Shown here: one piece after another, positions 11,701-22,072 of the stretch
How the letters are laid out: each line of letters starts with the position of its first letter
Position numbering within the stretch: the stretch's first letter is position 1
Assembly: GCA_039602395.1 (NCBI GenBank)
Contig: JBCNJP010000006.1
Span: forward strand, 53,471,502-53,535,501
Direction: 5' to 3'
Origin: Deinandra increscens subsp. villosa
Lineage: Eukaryota; Streptophyta; Magnoliopsida; Asterales; Asteraceae
DNA length: 64,000 nucleotides
Translations under genes and position numbers: made by a program
The notes under the pieces: model-generated
Databases searched by the model: none
Told to the model about the DNA's origin: nothing
Seen by the model: the letters and a program-made list of their open reading frames with translations, nothing else

Positions 11701-14328
11701 TCACGGCAGCAGCAAGTCAAATCTGAATGAGGTTTGAACGTTGTTAAACCACCATCCCTTCTCTACAATCTTCTTAGCTGCTCCATCGAAGATGCCAACC
11801 CTTACAGCATTTACCATATCAGTCTCGTCTGCAAGAATGGGTTGGGTGGCCAGAAGCTTTATATCTCTTTCACCAAATCGAAGAAGATCCACCGGGTCAT
11901 AAAATCGGAATTGACGCATCGGTTTACAGAGAACCACCACCTCATGAGTCGTTGGATCGTAGTACCAGCAGTCAAAGTTTCGTACCAGTGTTCCATCCTC
12001 GATCTCATCCAACATGTTGATGACCCTTGTGCGCTTGGTCGGTGGCCTCCGTACTTCTCCAATTGGCTCCCCTGTCACAGGGTCAGTTCCTGTCTCTCTC
12101 CATCTTACTTCTTTCAGCTCAAAATCCCTGAAATCATTCTGCATGTGGCCCAGCAGGTTATCTCTGATCTGATTTCCCTCTGGACCATTCCATCTGTTGA
12201 TAAAAGGAGCTCTCAGAAGTTTCCTTATCTCAGGCTCAGTCCAGGAGTGGAATTGAGCACGAGATTGATAGTACTCCACTGGACTGTAGCCGTCACGGAT
12301 AACAGCAAAGATCTTCTTCTCCATGTCGTAGTGCCAACATAGGATTTCCTCACAACTCCCATGCTTATCAATTGAGCTTTTGCCAACGTCGATAGTGTAA
12401 AGAATGGGAGTTGGTCCTTGGAAGAACTCTCTGAACCAGTTCTCGTGACCTTCAGGGGCTTTGGAGATAACTCTGCCACATCGGGCGTAATCTGGCATCT
12501 CCATATTCTCATCACCATCATCTGCCTCCATAGCTCCTGCTGCTTGAGATGAACTCTGACCTGAGGCACCTGTGTTGCTAGGCCCTGCACCACCTGTCAG
12601 TTCATTAACCTTCTTTCTCAGCCCCTTTATCATATTGTAGAGATATTCCATCCTTTCCTTGTCTGCCACCTCATAGCCTCTCATATAATCTCTGTTTGCT
12701 TCCTCCTTCTCTCTCAAAATTTTGATTTCATCCTTGAGAGTCTTTATCTCATTCTCTCTCATTCTATTCTGAGAGATCAGGAAGTTAATCTGAGGATCAG
12801 AACTAATCCTCAGATCAACTGGAAGCTCAGCAGCCATTAAAGGGCGGAAACCTGGAGCTGTGAGAGGTTGGCTTGTCATGGTAGAGAGGCTCACTCTAAC
12901 TGGACTAGGAACAACAAAGGTGCTATCAACCTCCAGAAATTGCCTATCTTCACGTACAGGGCTTTGCACGTTCAGAATCGGACTATCGTGCTGCACAGGG
13001 GCAGGTTGATCATTGACACCTTCAGTCTGTCCAAGAGACGGTTGCTCCTGGAGTGCTTCATTAACAGATTCTCCTTGACCACTGGCACCCGCAGAACTGG
13101 GTCCAGTTGGTTCCACAATCATTAGGCTTGAGCTGGTCTTGGTGAACCTGAACCGTATGCTCCTAGGATCAATTCTCTTTCGTGGAGATGGTTCACGAGC
13201 AGGGACGGGTTCTTCCACGAAGGCTTCATCAGTGTTTAACTCCAGCTCAGGAGGTGTATCATCACTGCCAGATGACCCAATCAAATCGTCTCTTGATCTT
13301 TTATGGGTTAGCGGCTCCAAATCCCCATAAATGTCATCTTCAGCTAAGTCCTGGCCAGTGAGGATGTCATCCATTATATTTTCTTCATCGGATGGGATGA
13401 CATCATCTTCTTGAACATTGACAGCTTGAGTGGCTTCAGCATCTTGATCTTCTGCCACAATGGCATTCACAGCTGGCTCATCAGCCACTGGCTCATCTTC
13501 CTCCATCACTTGTTCACGGGCTACCTCTGGAAAGGCACCACGTTTAGTCCATTCTAACCTACCCTCAAACATGTACTTGCCACTCCTATCCTGAGTCTGG
13601 AGACCAAAAACATCAGCACCCATCACCTTTATATCCAGTTTCTGTATCCTTTCCTCAATCATAGGATATTTCAGCATGACCACCATCTGCACGAATCTTG
13701 GTGTCATCAGAAACTGCTCACGAGCACCCAAGTTAGCATTACCGATCCAATCAAGCAGCATCATCTTGGAGAAGTTGTAATTCCAATCAAGGGCCAATGC
13801 CACAAATGCAGTGCCGTGGAACTTGTTCAGTTGGTCAAAGCTCGTTCTCTTGCCCAGAAATGATTTCTGCATGAAATGGGCAAGGCACCTCCAGTAGTGC
13901 GGCAGCTGCTTTTTCATGATAGGTGGGAATCTGCCTTCATATCCCAGTAGTTGTGCACCTGCCAGAACGGCTTCCTTGGGGTAATCAACCGGATCGGTAG
14001 CACGATCATTGATATTCAGGCCTCTTCTAATGTCATCTTCCAGTATGACAACTTGACGATTCTGGATTGTAGCAGTGATTCTCGTCTTGTCAGCACTCGC
14101 TCGTGCAGTACCCCAGAATTCTCTTACCAGCATCTCATCTATCAACACGCTTGTCCTCAAAGCATGGTTGATCTTGCAGACGTTCATTCCCGCCACCAGA
14201 GAGTAAAATAGATCCATGTGATGCTCTGGTGGGTCTTCCAGGAAAGCTGGTATACAGTGATCATGATCAAATTTGATTGGTTCGTCAATAACATTTCCTG
14301 CCATCTGAGACAAACAAGACATATGCAT
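11701..14328 (-). CDS. Env-like/accessory ORF of the Copia element (875 aa)
   Basis: An uninterrupted ORF between pol and the 3' LTR, the position of the envelope-like gene of Sireviruses. The N-terminal part (about residues 70-250) contains an FWGTARAS...ITATIQNR...LEDDIRRGLNI pattern and a KSFLGKRTSFDQLNKFHG block. From memory these resemble proteins common in Asteraceae annotations and often mislabelled as cellular genes. Next come a long acidic, Ser/Pro-rich linker, a predicted coiled coil (about 520-580, rich in E, K and L heptads), a Gly/Ser linker, and a C-terminal aromatic- and charge-rich domain. I see no signal peptide or clear membrane segment, so an envelope function is not supported; a structural or nucleic-acid-associated role is equally possible. 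The proposed start is the first Met; a second Met 8 residues on (MAGNVIDEP) is also plausible. Confidence 0.85.
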   Translation of the reverse strand: MHMSCLSQMAGNVIDEPIKFDHDHCIPAFLEDPPEHHMDLFYSLVAGMNVCKINHALRTSVLIDEMLVREFWGTARASADKTRITATIQNRQVVILEDDIRRGLNINDRATDPVDYPKEAVLAGAQLLGYEGRFPPIMKKQLPHYWRCLAHFMQKSFLGKRTSFDQLNKFHGTAFVALALDWNYNFSKMMLLDWIGNANLGAREQFLMTPRFVQMVVMLKYPMIEERIQKLDIKVMGADVFGLQTQDRSGKYMFEGRLEWTKRGAFPEVAREQVMEEDEPVADEPAVNAIVAEDQDAEATQAVNVQEDDVIPSDEENIMDDILTGQDLAEDDIYGDLEPLTHKRSRDDLIGSSGSDDTPPELELNTDEAFVEEPVPAREPSPRKRIDPRSIRFRFTKTSSSLMIVEPTGPSSAGASGQGESVNEALQEQPSLGQTEGVNDQPAPVQHDSPILNVQSPVREDRQFLEVDSTFVVPSPVRVSLSTMTSQPLTAPGFRPLMAAELPVDLRISSDPQINFLISQNRMRENEIKTLKDEIKILREKEEANRDYMRGYEVADKERMEYLYNMIKGLRKKVNELTGGAGPSNTGASGQSSSQAAGAMEADDGDENMEMPDYARCGRVISKAPEGHENWFREFFQGPTPILYTIDVGKSSIDKHGSCEEILCWHYDMEKKIFAVIRDGYSPVEYYQSRAQFHSWTEPEIRKLLRAPFINRWNGPEGNQIRDNLLGHMQNDFRDFELKEVRWRETGTDPVTGEPIGEVRRPPTKRTRVINMLDEIEDGTLVRNFDCWYYDPTTHEVVVLCKPMRQFRFYDPVDLLRFGERDIKLLATQPILADETDMVNAVRVGIFDGAAKKIVEKGWWFNNVQTSFRFDLLLP

Positions 14329-16434
14329 CAGACTTGATCATGAGTAAGCAATTATGATTATCAACCCTAACCGTGTTCAATTGACGATAACATTTTACTT
14401 TTTAACTTCACAAAATTTCAATTTGAACATTTTTCGGGAAAATAATTGAATTCAGAACATGCTTACAACCACCGTCAAATTTTTATCTCAAAACTTGTGA
14501 CATTTGAAATTTATACAATGTTTTAAGATTTTTAATCTTATATATTTTTATTTTTATTTTTTTTTTTATTTTATTTTATGTGAGATTACGATTCTTAAAG
14601 AGTGTTCACGACATCTGTATTGGGTTTACGATCCGGCTAACATGTTCACGATTGGGTAAAAATTAAGCCCAATCGTGAACCTTCAATTCAATCGTAAACA
14701 GCATTAAACCACCGTGGCCCAATCGTAAAGGCCCAAAAGCGTTTTTGTCGCATTCACCGGATCGTAAACACTCATTTTGAAAACCCGGAGTCGTAAACAA
14801 CCCGAATCGTAAACGATCCGACTCGTGAACGATTCAAACTTCATCTTCTACACCGAAACATCGTAAACACCACAAATCCTCCATTTTTACACCTGCAAAA
14901 ACTCGTAAACAGCTTAAAACACAACAAAAATCACCAACAATCACAAAAGTCTACCTTTAATACGTTCTAAACACAAATCCGACTACAAATCTTCAAGTAA
15001 TCGACTCGAATCAGGAACAACTTGACGGATTGTGATTTTTTAGGGCTTGAAACACAACCACTCGAGAAACTGTGAGAATCAGACGATTGTTTTGTGGGTT
15101 TTGGTTGGAATCGAGTGATAATTTCGTTGGTGTACTCGGTTTTAGTCAAGGGAGGTTGGAGAGTGGTCGGATCAGTTTTCCGGTGACAGGTGGTGACGGT
15201 TAAGGTTTAGAGGAGTGGAGTCGTGAACGGTTTGAGAAGAGAGAGAAAATGGAGTGGTCGTAAATGGGTAATGAGATATTTAAACAACAAATTTACACTC
15301 AACCCCCTCCCCCAAAACCGTAAACTAGACATTTTTAATTAAGCCCCTTTATCTTTCAAAAAGTCACACAAGTTAACCCCAAACTTGTTATTTCTTCACA
15401 AAATTTTACGATTTTGAACACTTTGAGAATTTTCACAAAAACTTCCCCTCAGAATCATACCCGAGTATCCGATCATGATCAAAAACAAATTTAAAAGATA
15501 AAACAGATAAAAACAAACACAGATTTGAAATATTTACAAACTTACCTCAGAAATTCAAATATTCACATACCTGGTGCTGGTATTTTTCACGGATAATTTC
15601 AGACAAGTCTTTGACTGAGGAACCCTTTTCAGCTTCCGTTACTAGACACTCTAGACAATTGTCAGGTGGTTTGAACACAAAAACTCACATCCAGTAAAGT
15701 GCTTAAATATAGTACAGATTTACCGTTATGTTTAACCGTCCCCACACCCAATTTTTCATAGCAAAACCTACCCAACCTCAGAGTTTATTGAGGATTCACA
15801 AACCCCCAACTTGAGGAACCATGCAACACTGCTTTGACTACCACTTATTTCTGTTTTTCATATATTATCAGTTGATGATCAGGTCGGCCGCATAAGCACG
15901 CAGAGAAGACCAACTGAATAATTTTATTTTCTTTTCTTTTTCTTTTTCAGACTTTTCATTTTTTGCATTCTTTTTCTTTTTCTTTTTCTTGTGGTGTTGT
16001 CTTATACAGTATAAACATGGCGTGTGAGAGAGTGAATACTAGGTAAAAACCACTCTCAACCCGTTTTTGTCGGGACTCAGTTTTTTAAACCATGTATACT
16101 AGGATGGGAAACTAAACATGTATATAGTTTAAGATTACTGCACTTACTTAGATGATCATTGTTTTGGTTGAGCTTACCGACATATCATCTTCGAGCAGTC
16201 TTTCACATCAGCCTTACACGTGTCAGTCTCCAACCGTCATTAAGCATTTAAGTCCTATCAAAAGACATCATAAAAACCTTTCAGTTTAACCAGCACCAAT
16301 TCTTCCCCTGTTTTTGTGAGGCTTTTGAAACAAGACTCAATTTTTCAGACATTTTCTATTTTTTTTTTAATATATTTGTTTTAAGAATAAATTAAAAAAA
16401 CCAAAGACTTTGTACAAAAACATAGATGATCAGA
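14329..16434 (-). other. Non-coding spacer between pol and the env-like ORF
   Basis: About 2.1 kb with no long ORF. It contains 12 or more copies of TCGTAAAC or its close variants (TCGTGAAC, ATTACGAT), concentrated at 14580-14900 and near 15220-15330, a T/C-rich run (15925-15995), and a second polypurine-like AGGGGAAGAA on the minus strand near 16300, just after the pol stop. The duplicated purine tract recalls the extra PPT-like signals described for Sireviruses; its role is inferred. A spliced subgenomic RNA for the downstream ORF would use this region. Confidence 0.6.
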
Positions 16435-19400
16435 TCATTCCTCGAAGGCAATCATCTTCAGGCCTTCAACACAAGATTCAAAATTAGGACGAGGAAGGGG
16501 TTTTGTAAAGATGTCCGAAACATTCTGATCGGAGCTTACCTTTTGTAGCTGAATCAGCTCACGATCAAAGCAATCACGAATAAAATGTACCTTAATATCA
16601 ATGTGCTTGGTTTTGGAATGTTGGACAGGGTTTTTCACAATCTCAAGAGCAGCAGCATTATCACAAAATATTGGAGTGTTAACGAATTCCATACCGTAAT
16701 CCGTGAGCTGGTTTTGGATCCACACTACCTGTGAAGTACCGGCAGATGCGGCCACGTACTCAGCTTCTGCAGTTGATTTGGATACGGTATGCTGCTTCTT
16801 GCTCTGCCATGAGATGAGCCTATCTCCCAAGTACTGACATCCTCCAGTAGTAGATTTCCTGTCAAGGTCACTACCTCCATAATCACTGTCAGTAAAAGCA
16901 TATAATTGAAAATCAGTGTTCTTCGGGTACCAAAGACCAAGCCTAGGCCTGCCCTTCAGATACCTGAAGATACGCTTAACAGCAGCTAAATGAGAGAGTT
17001 TAGGGTTAGCCTGATATCGAGCACACACGCAAACTGCATACATGATGTCTGGCCTGCTTGCTGTCAAGTACATTAGTGATCCAATCATCGACCGATACTG
17101 GAATTCACTCACTGACTCCCCGTTAAGATCCGCTGACAGGAGTGGTCTGGATGCCATGGGAGTGGCGATGGGCTTGCAATCCTGCATCTTGAACTTGTCC
17201 AGAATCTCATTCACATACTTCTCCTGATGAATAAGAATCCCGGAATCATTCTGCTTGACTTGAAGTGCAAGAAAGAAGCTCATCTCGCCTTGGTCACTCA
17301 TTTCAAATTTTTTCTTCATGATCTCCTCAAACTCGGTGCACAATTCTTCGTTTGTCGATCCGTAGATAATATCATCTACATACACTTGCACCATAATTAT
17401 GTCTTCTCCCACCCTTTTCCTGAACAGTGTTTGATCAACGACTCCTCTTGTATATCCATTCTCCACCAGGTGATTGGACAACGTTTCATACCATGTTCTA
17501 GGAGCTTGATGCAAACCGTACAAAGCCTTATCCAGCAGATAAACATGATCTGGATTTTCTTCATCTATGAACCCTGGTGGTTGAGCAACATAGACTTCCT
17601 CGTTCATCTCTGCATACAGGAAGGCAGTCTTCACATCCATCTGATGTACAGTAAAGTTGAGATACGAAGCTACAGCTAGAAAGATCCGAATTGCTTCCAA
17701 TCTTGCCACCGGAGCGTAAACCTCATCATAGTCGATACCCTGGACTTGCCTGTGCCCTTGTACTATCAGCCTTGCTTTGTTTCTCACAATGATCCCCGAG
17801 TCATCTTTTTTGTTCTTGTACAACCATCTCGTGGGAATCACCTTCTTGTCTTCTGGCCGCTTCACAAGACGCCATACTCCCAGCTTTGAAAATTGATTGA
17901 GTTCATTGTGCATGGCCTCCATCCAGTTTGGATCTTTCAGAGCAACCATCACATTGGGAGGTTCTATCTGGGAGATGAAACAGGAAAACATACAAAAGTT
18001 GATGTGTCCTGTTCGGCTTCTTGTGGTGACACCCGCTGTCACTGGCCCAACAACATTACTCAGTGGATGATCCTTGTTGATTCTGCTCTCTTGGATTTCA
18101 GGCACTGAAACATTAACAGGCAGATTAGTATTAACAACATTTTCAGACATACCTGAGCCTTGAGCATCCACTGGAGCATCACGTGTTCCTGAACATTCTG
18201 GAATATCGGCAGTTGCATTCCGAGAAGATTCAGCTGATGCTCTATCCACTTGAGGTCTTACATCAGCACTGGGAGCTACAATGTCTTCTTCTTCGCCCAA
18301 ATTGTGGAAAACATTCGAGAAATTAAATCCCTCAAACAATGATCCATAGTCGAAGATCCAATTAGGTCCAGTTCCCGCATCAGTAGGATTGTCCTCCATC
18401 CAATCTACATTGAATGCCTCAATGATCAACCCAGTGGTCTTGTTGTACACACGATAAGCACTATTTGCTGAATATCCAACAAAATAGCACTCATCGGCCT
18501 TCGCTTCGAATTTCCCTACATCGGACTGGATCAGCACCGTGCATGGACATCCAAACGTCTTGAAGTAACCCACCTTCGGTTTCTCTCCATAAATGATCTG
18601 ATATGGAGTTTGCTCGTGACGCTTGTTCAGAAGAACTCTGTTTTGTACATAACAAGCGGTATTCACAGCTTCTGCCCAAAAGAAGATTGGTAATTTTGCT
18701 TCACACATCATTGTTCGAGCTGCTTCAATGAGTGTCCTATTTCTTCTTTCGGCAACTCCATTCTGCTGAGGAGTGTAAGGAGCACTGAACTGCCTTTCAA
18801 TCCCCTTTTCACCACAAAACATATTCAGCTCAGCATTCTTGAATTCTGTCCCATTGTCTGATCTGATTGCCTTCACTCTTTTATCCAGCTGATTCTCAAT
18901 AAGAGTCACAAACTGCTTTACTAGGGTCGGAGTTTCGTACTTGTTTGACAAGAAAAAGACCCAAGTAAATCGCGAGTAGTCATCCACTATCACGAGGCAG
19001 TATGAAAACTTGCTGACACTTTGTACCTGCATAGGACCAAACAAATCCATATGTAAGAGTTGAAGTACAGAAGAGACAGAATTTGTAACCTTTGGACGAT
19101 GTGGCAGTTTGTGCTGCTTCCCCTTAGCACATGCCACACACTTTTCTACTGAAGTGAAATCTGTGATCGGAAGGTTTCTGACATGCTCTCCTTTAGCCAG
19201 CTTGGATAAATTCTTCATGTTTGCATGTCCCAAACGACGATGCCACAACAATGCAAGATTTTCATTCTGTTTTGATATAAGGCAAGCTTCTTCTGACGAA
19301 GGAGGATTGCTCAAGTTGAGAAGATATGAGTTTGAACGTCTTGGAGTGCGCATAAGTACACACTCCTCGGGTATCTTCACACCTGGCTTCAGAATAATAC

Positions 19401-21195
19401 ACTCCTTCTTATTGAACATCACAGAAAAGTCTCTGTCACAGATCTGAGAAACACTCAGCAAACTGTGCGACAGTTCCTCCACATAATGAACGTCAGAAAA
19501 TGACAGATTACCGCTTCGCACCACACCTTTCTTACTGATTCGACCACCCACTCCCCCTGCAAATGAAACTCCACCTCCATTGAAATCCTCTACATCTTCC
19601 AAAAGCGACAGATCTCCGGTCATGTGTCGGGAGCAACCACTATCAACATACCAGAGATTGTTGACAGATCTTCTAGGCTGTCCCTTGAGGTTCTCAGCAG
19701 CAGCAACATATGCTTCCTTGTCTTCTATCTCAGTTTCCTCAGGCTTTTCCTCATCAGTGACCACAAACGCATGATGTTCTTCATTACCCTCTTCAGCAGT
19801 AGCAATCAAAGCATGTGACAAACTAAGATCCTTCATCTGGGGGGTCAGTTCCCTCAGCTGGGGGGTCCAGTCATAACCACCACCTCCCTGAACCACCAAA
19901 GCCTTGTCGTCTCCTTTACCTTTTACCTCAGCTGCCTTCTTCTCTTCAACTCTCTCTTTCTTTGGCTTCGTGCATTCCCGGGCAAAGTGACCATACTCAT
20001 CACAATTGTAGCACCTCAGCTTTGACTTGTCAAACCCCATTCTGATTTTATCCTGATCCTTCCAGACGTTCCTTCCAGTTTTGGCCATAAATTTCTTGGC
20101 TCTGAAAACAGCCATGGCCATTTGCCAAGACACATCTAGCATCTCCACGTCCTCAGGATTTATCTGATTAAGATCACCGGACACCATATCAGAAGGTACA
20201 AGATTCCCGGCCACAAGGGCATGATAGCTGTTCATAAAACCCATTCCAAGGGCAAAGTTTGGATCATTGACATCACCAGAATTGACACCACTGCTTGAAC
20301 TTCCTTGAGGCTGTGCTACAAATGCATTACCCATTGAAACTGAGCTTGATCCACTTCCCGAAGCCTTTCCTTCATGCTTACCTTCAACTTCTTCAGATAA
20401 CAGAGCCTGATTCAACTTCCCAGCCAAACTTAATGAGCTTATGTGGTTTAGCTCTCTCTGCTTATCATCTATCATCTTAGACTTCAGTTTGTTAATTAGT
20501 TCATCCAAAGTCACTTCAGTCAGTCTGTTGTTGTCTTTGATGATGGATATATTTGTGTTCCAAGATTTAGGCAGACTATTTAGCAATTTCAAATTCTTGT
20601 CTTCAGTGTCCGGCTCCACACCATAACTGGACATCTCTGCCATCAAGGACACATACCTCTGAACTTGAGCCTCAAAAGATTCACCCTGGATATGGTTGAA
20701 CAAGTTAAACTTCTGCTTCAACATTTGCTTCCTACTAGCCTTAATATCTGGATTTCCTTCATAAGCAACAATCAAAGCGTTCCACAGTTGCTTTGCTGTC
20801 TTGCAGTGCTTGAACCCCTGAGCGATGTCTGGAGTTAGTGCCATAGTCATTATTGCAAAAGCCCTCTCTGCTTTGTTGCATCTCTCCCAGTCATCATCAT
20901 CATATTCCTCCTCTTTCTTTTCTTTCCCGGCATTTGTTCCCGTTGTATGTGTAGGTATGAACGGTCCATTGAGAACAGCCCTCCATAATCTTAGATCCAC
21001 ACTTTTCAAATGATTTTCGAATCTATACTTCCACTCTAAGAAATTATCCGCTGAAGTTAGTCTCGGCGGACGAGTAATAGATCCGATTTCGAAATCCAAT
21101 TTCTGATACATGCTCGGCTCAAAATCCATTTCAAAAAGCTTGGGTAAAAATAAACCTAAAGTCCAAATGTCCAAATAACACAGTTTACGATCCAA
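16435..21195 (-). CDS. Copia Gag-Pol polyprotein (1586 aa), intact
   Basis: A single open frame with Copia domain order. The Gag UBN2-type region is at about 40-270. The CCHC knuckle (CYNCDEYGHFARECTK) is near 395, and the aspartic protease WYVDSGCSRHMTG near 515. The integrase HHCC zinc region is at about 650-695 (HRRLGH...CVACAKGK) and the DDE core residues are near 718 (MDLFGP), 780 (SDNGTEF) and 815 (NGVAERRN). Reverse transcriptase runs from about 1110 to 1310 with YVDDI near 1268, and RNase H is at about 1435-1560 (TDSDYGG, STAEAEY, DNAAA). No stop or frameshift breaks these motifs. Several positions differ from the usual consensus (FFLALQ for FFLGLQ, LHQAPRTW for LKQAPRAW), with unknown effect. 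The annotated start is the first ATG; the Met at residue 23 (MDFEPSMYQ, 21129) is an equally likely true start. It would be cleaved by its own protease and act in cytoplasmic particles. Confidence 0.95.
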   Translation of the reverse strand: MDRKLCYLDIWTLGLFLPKLFEMDFEPSMYQKLDFEIGSITRPPRLTSADNFLEWKYRFENHLKSVDLRLWRAVLNGPFIPTHTTGTNAGKEKKEEEYDDDDWERCNKAERAFAIMTMALTPDIAQGFKHCKTAKQLWNALIVAYEGNPDIKASRKQMLKQKFNLFNHIQGESFEAQVQRYVSLMAEMSSYGVEPDTEDKNLKLLNSLPKSWNTNISIIKDNNRLTEVTLDELINKLKSKMIDDKQRELNHISSLSLAGKLNQALLSEEVEGKHEGKASGSGSSSVSMGNAFVAQPQGSSSSGVNSGDVNDPNFALGMGFMNSYHALVAGNLVPSDMVSGDLNQINPEDVEMLDVSWQMAMAVFRAKKFMAKTGRNVWKDQDKIRMGFDKSKLRCYNCDEYGHFARECTKPKKERVEEKKAAEVKGKGDDKALVVQGGGGYDWTPQLRELTPQMKDLSLSHALIATAEEGNEEHHAFVVTDEEKPEETEIEDKEAYVAAAENLKGQPRRSVNNLWYVDSGCSRHMTGDLSLLEDVEDFNGGGVSFAGGVGGRISKKGVVRSGNLSFSDVHYVEELSHSLLSVSQICDRDFSVMFNKKECIILKPGVKIPEECVLMRTPRRSNSYLLNLSNPPSSEEACLISKQNENLALLWHRRLGHANMKNLSKLAKGEHVRNLPITDFTSVEKCVACAKGKQHKLPHRPKVTNSVSSVLQLLHMDLFGPMQVQSVSKFSYCLVIVDDYSRFTWVFFLSNKYETPTLVKQFVTLIENQLDKRVKAIRSDNGTEFKNAELNMFCGEKGIERQFSAPYTPQQNGVAERRNRTLIEAARTMMCEAKLPIFFWAEAVNTACYVQNRVLLNKRHEQTPYQIIYGEKPKVGYFKTFGCPCTVLIQSDVGKFEAKADECYFVGYSANSAYRVYNKTTGLIIEAFNVDWMEDNPTDAGTGPNWIFDYGSLFEGFNFSNVFHNLGEEEDIVAPSADVRPQVDRASAESSRNATADIPECSGTRDAPVDAQGSGMSENVVNTNLPVNVSVPEIQESRINKDHPLSNVVGPVTAGVTTRSRTGHINFCMFSCFISQIEPPNVMVALKDPNWMEAMHNELNQFSKLGVWRLVKRPEDKKVIPTRWLYKNKKDDSGIIVRNKARLIVQGHRQVQGIDYDEVYAPVARLEAIRIFLAVASYLNFTVHQMDVKTAFLYAEMNEEVYVAQPPGFIDEENPDHVYLLDKALYGLHQAPRTWYETLSNHLVENGYTRGVVDQTLFRKRVGEDIIMVQVYVDDIIYGSTNEELCTEFEEIMKKKFEMSDQGEMSFFLALQVKQNDSGILIHQEKYVNEILDKFKMQDCKPIATPMASRPLLSADLNGESVSEFQYRSMIGSLMYLTASRPDIMYAVCVCARYQANPKLSHLAAVKRIFRYLKGRPRLGLWYPKNTDFQLYAFTDSDYGGSDLDRKSTTGGCQYLGDRLISWQSKKQHTVSKSTAEAEYVAASAGTSQVVWIQNQLTDYGMEFVNTPIFCDNAAALEIVKNPVQHSKTKHIDIKVHFIRDCFDRELIQLQKVSSDQNVSDIFTKPLPRPNFESCVEGLKMIAFEE

Positions 21196-21673
21196 CCCAC
21201 ACGATTACGATTCACCACAACTGATTACGACCCAAACAAATCGATTACGATCCGAAGAACTGTTCCCGATCACACGTGGCAGTCGTAAACCCAAACCGAC
21301 TCAAATCACTCGTAAACACAGATTACGATCCGCTGATTACGACTAGCGGAGTCGTAAACCCTCGAATCCGATCCAAAATACAATCGTAAACACCCTTTAC
21401 GACTTAACCAAATCGTAAACACAAGTACACGAAGTCGCAAACCCAAGTACAGTCGCAAACACCCTTTTGTAAAGACGTAAATGGCCAATCTTCAAACAAA
21501 ACCAGTCGCAAACACCCAATAAACCCAGAAATACGAAGAACAGCAGCAGCTGTGAGGATCGGAAACACCAAAAACACCTTCAAATCTTCGAAAACAACCC
21601 AGAAACACAGAAAATCCTCTTGAATCAATATCGTGAGAGCCTCGAAACAAGGTTTCTTGGCTCTGATACCAAT
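21196..21673 (-). promoter_or_regulatory. Copia 5' leader with PBS and TCGTAAAC motif array
   Basis: The leader between 5' LTR and gag starts with the PBS (21659-21673, complementary to initiator tRNA-Met). Between about 21180 and 21520 it holds around 15 copies of GTTTACGA/ATTACGA or the reverse, including TCGCAAAC variants, in both orientations. This is the region where packaging and dimerisation signals would be expected; that function is inferred. Confidence 0.7.
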
Positions 21674-22072
21674 TGTAGGTCCGATGATTACCAAACAACA
21701 CGATATCTTAGCTAATACGAGTGCGGAATCCTCGTACAAGCTAGATTCAAGAAACAAGTAGAAGAAGAGATACAGATCTAAAGATGAAGATCGAATCTTG
21801 AATGAAGAAACTCTACTTGGAAGCAATACAATCTGATCGTGAACACAAGAAGCTTATGAAGAAATCGTAAACTTGTATTTAGAATGCTTAAGCATATCGA
21901 TTACAATGAGGTGGTATTTATACCACCTCATGCCAAAATCGTAAACCTAGTGAAGCCCACATGGCCCAATCATAAACACTAACTAGTCCACTAGATAACT
22001 ACTAAACAAGCCCAAAACAATTAACTAACAAAAGCCCACTAATGTTCATGCCTTACAAATAATAGCCCTACA
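21674..22072 (-). repeat. 5' LTR of the Copia element
   Basis: Same sequence as the 3' LTR apart from three indels. The TATA palindrome is at 21908-21929. The left edge adjoins the PBS, which fixes the orientation of the element. Confidence 0.93.

Larger units (their letters stand above)
11276..22072 (-). mobile_element. Complete Sirevirus-type Ty1/Copia retrotransposon
   Basis: A full-length 10.8-kb element. The LTRs are 11276-11668 (3' LTR, 393 bp) and 21674-22072 (5' LTR, 399 bp), flanked by perfect GAGGG duplications at 11271-11275 and 22073-22077. They differ by three small indels (1, 1 and 4 bp) and no substitution that I found, so the insertion is recent. The PBS at 21659-21673 reads ATTGGTATCAGAGCC on the minus strand, matching initiator tRNA-Met. 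A polypurine tract (CTAGGGGAAGAT on the minus strand) adjoins the 3' LTR at 11669. A gag-pol ORF and, downstream of it, an unrelated 875-codon ORF are both open, so the element may be autonomous. Confidence 0.95.
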
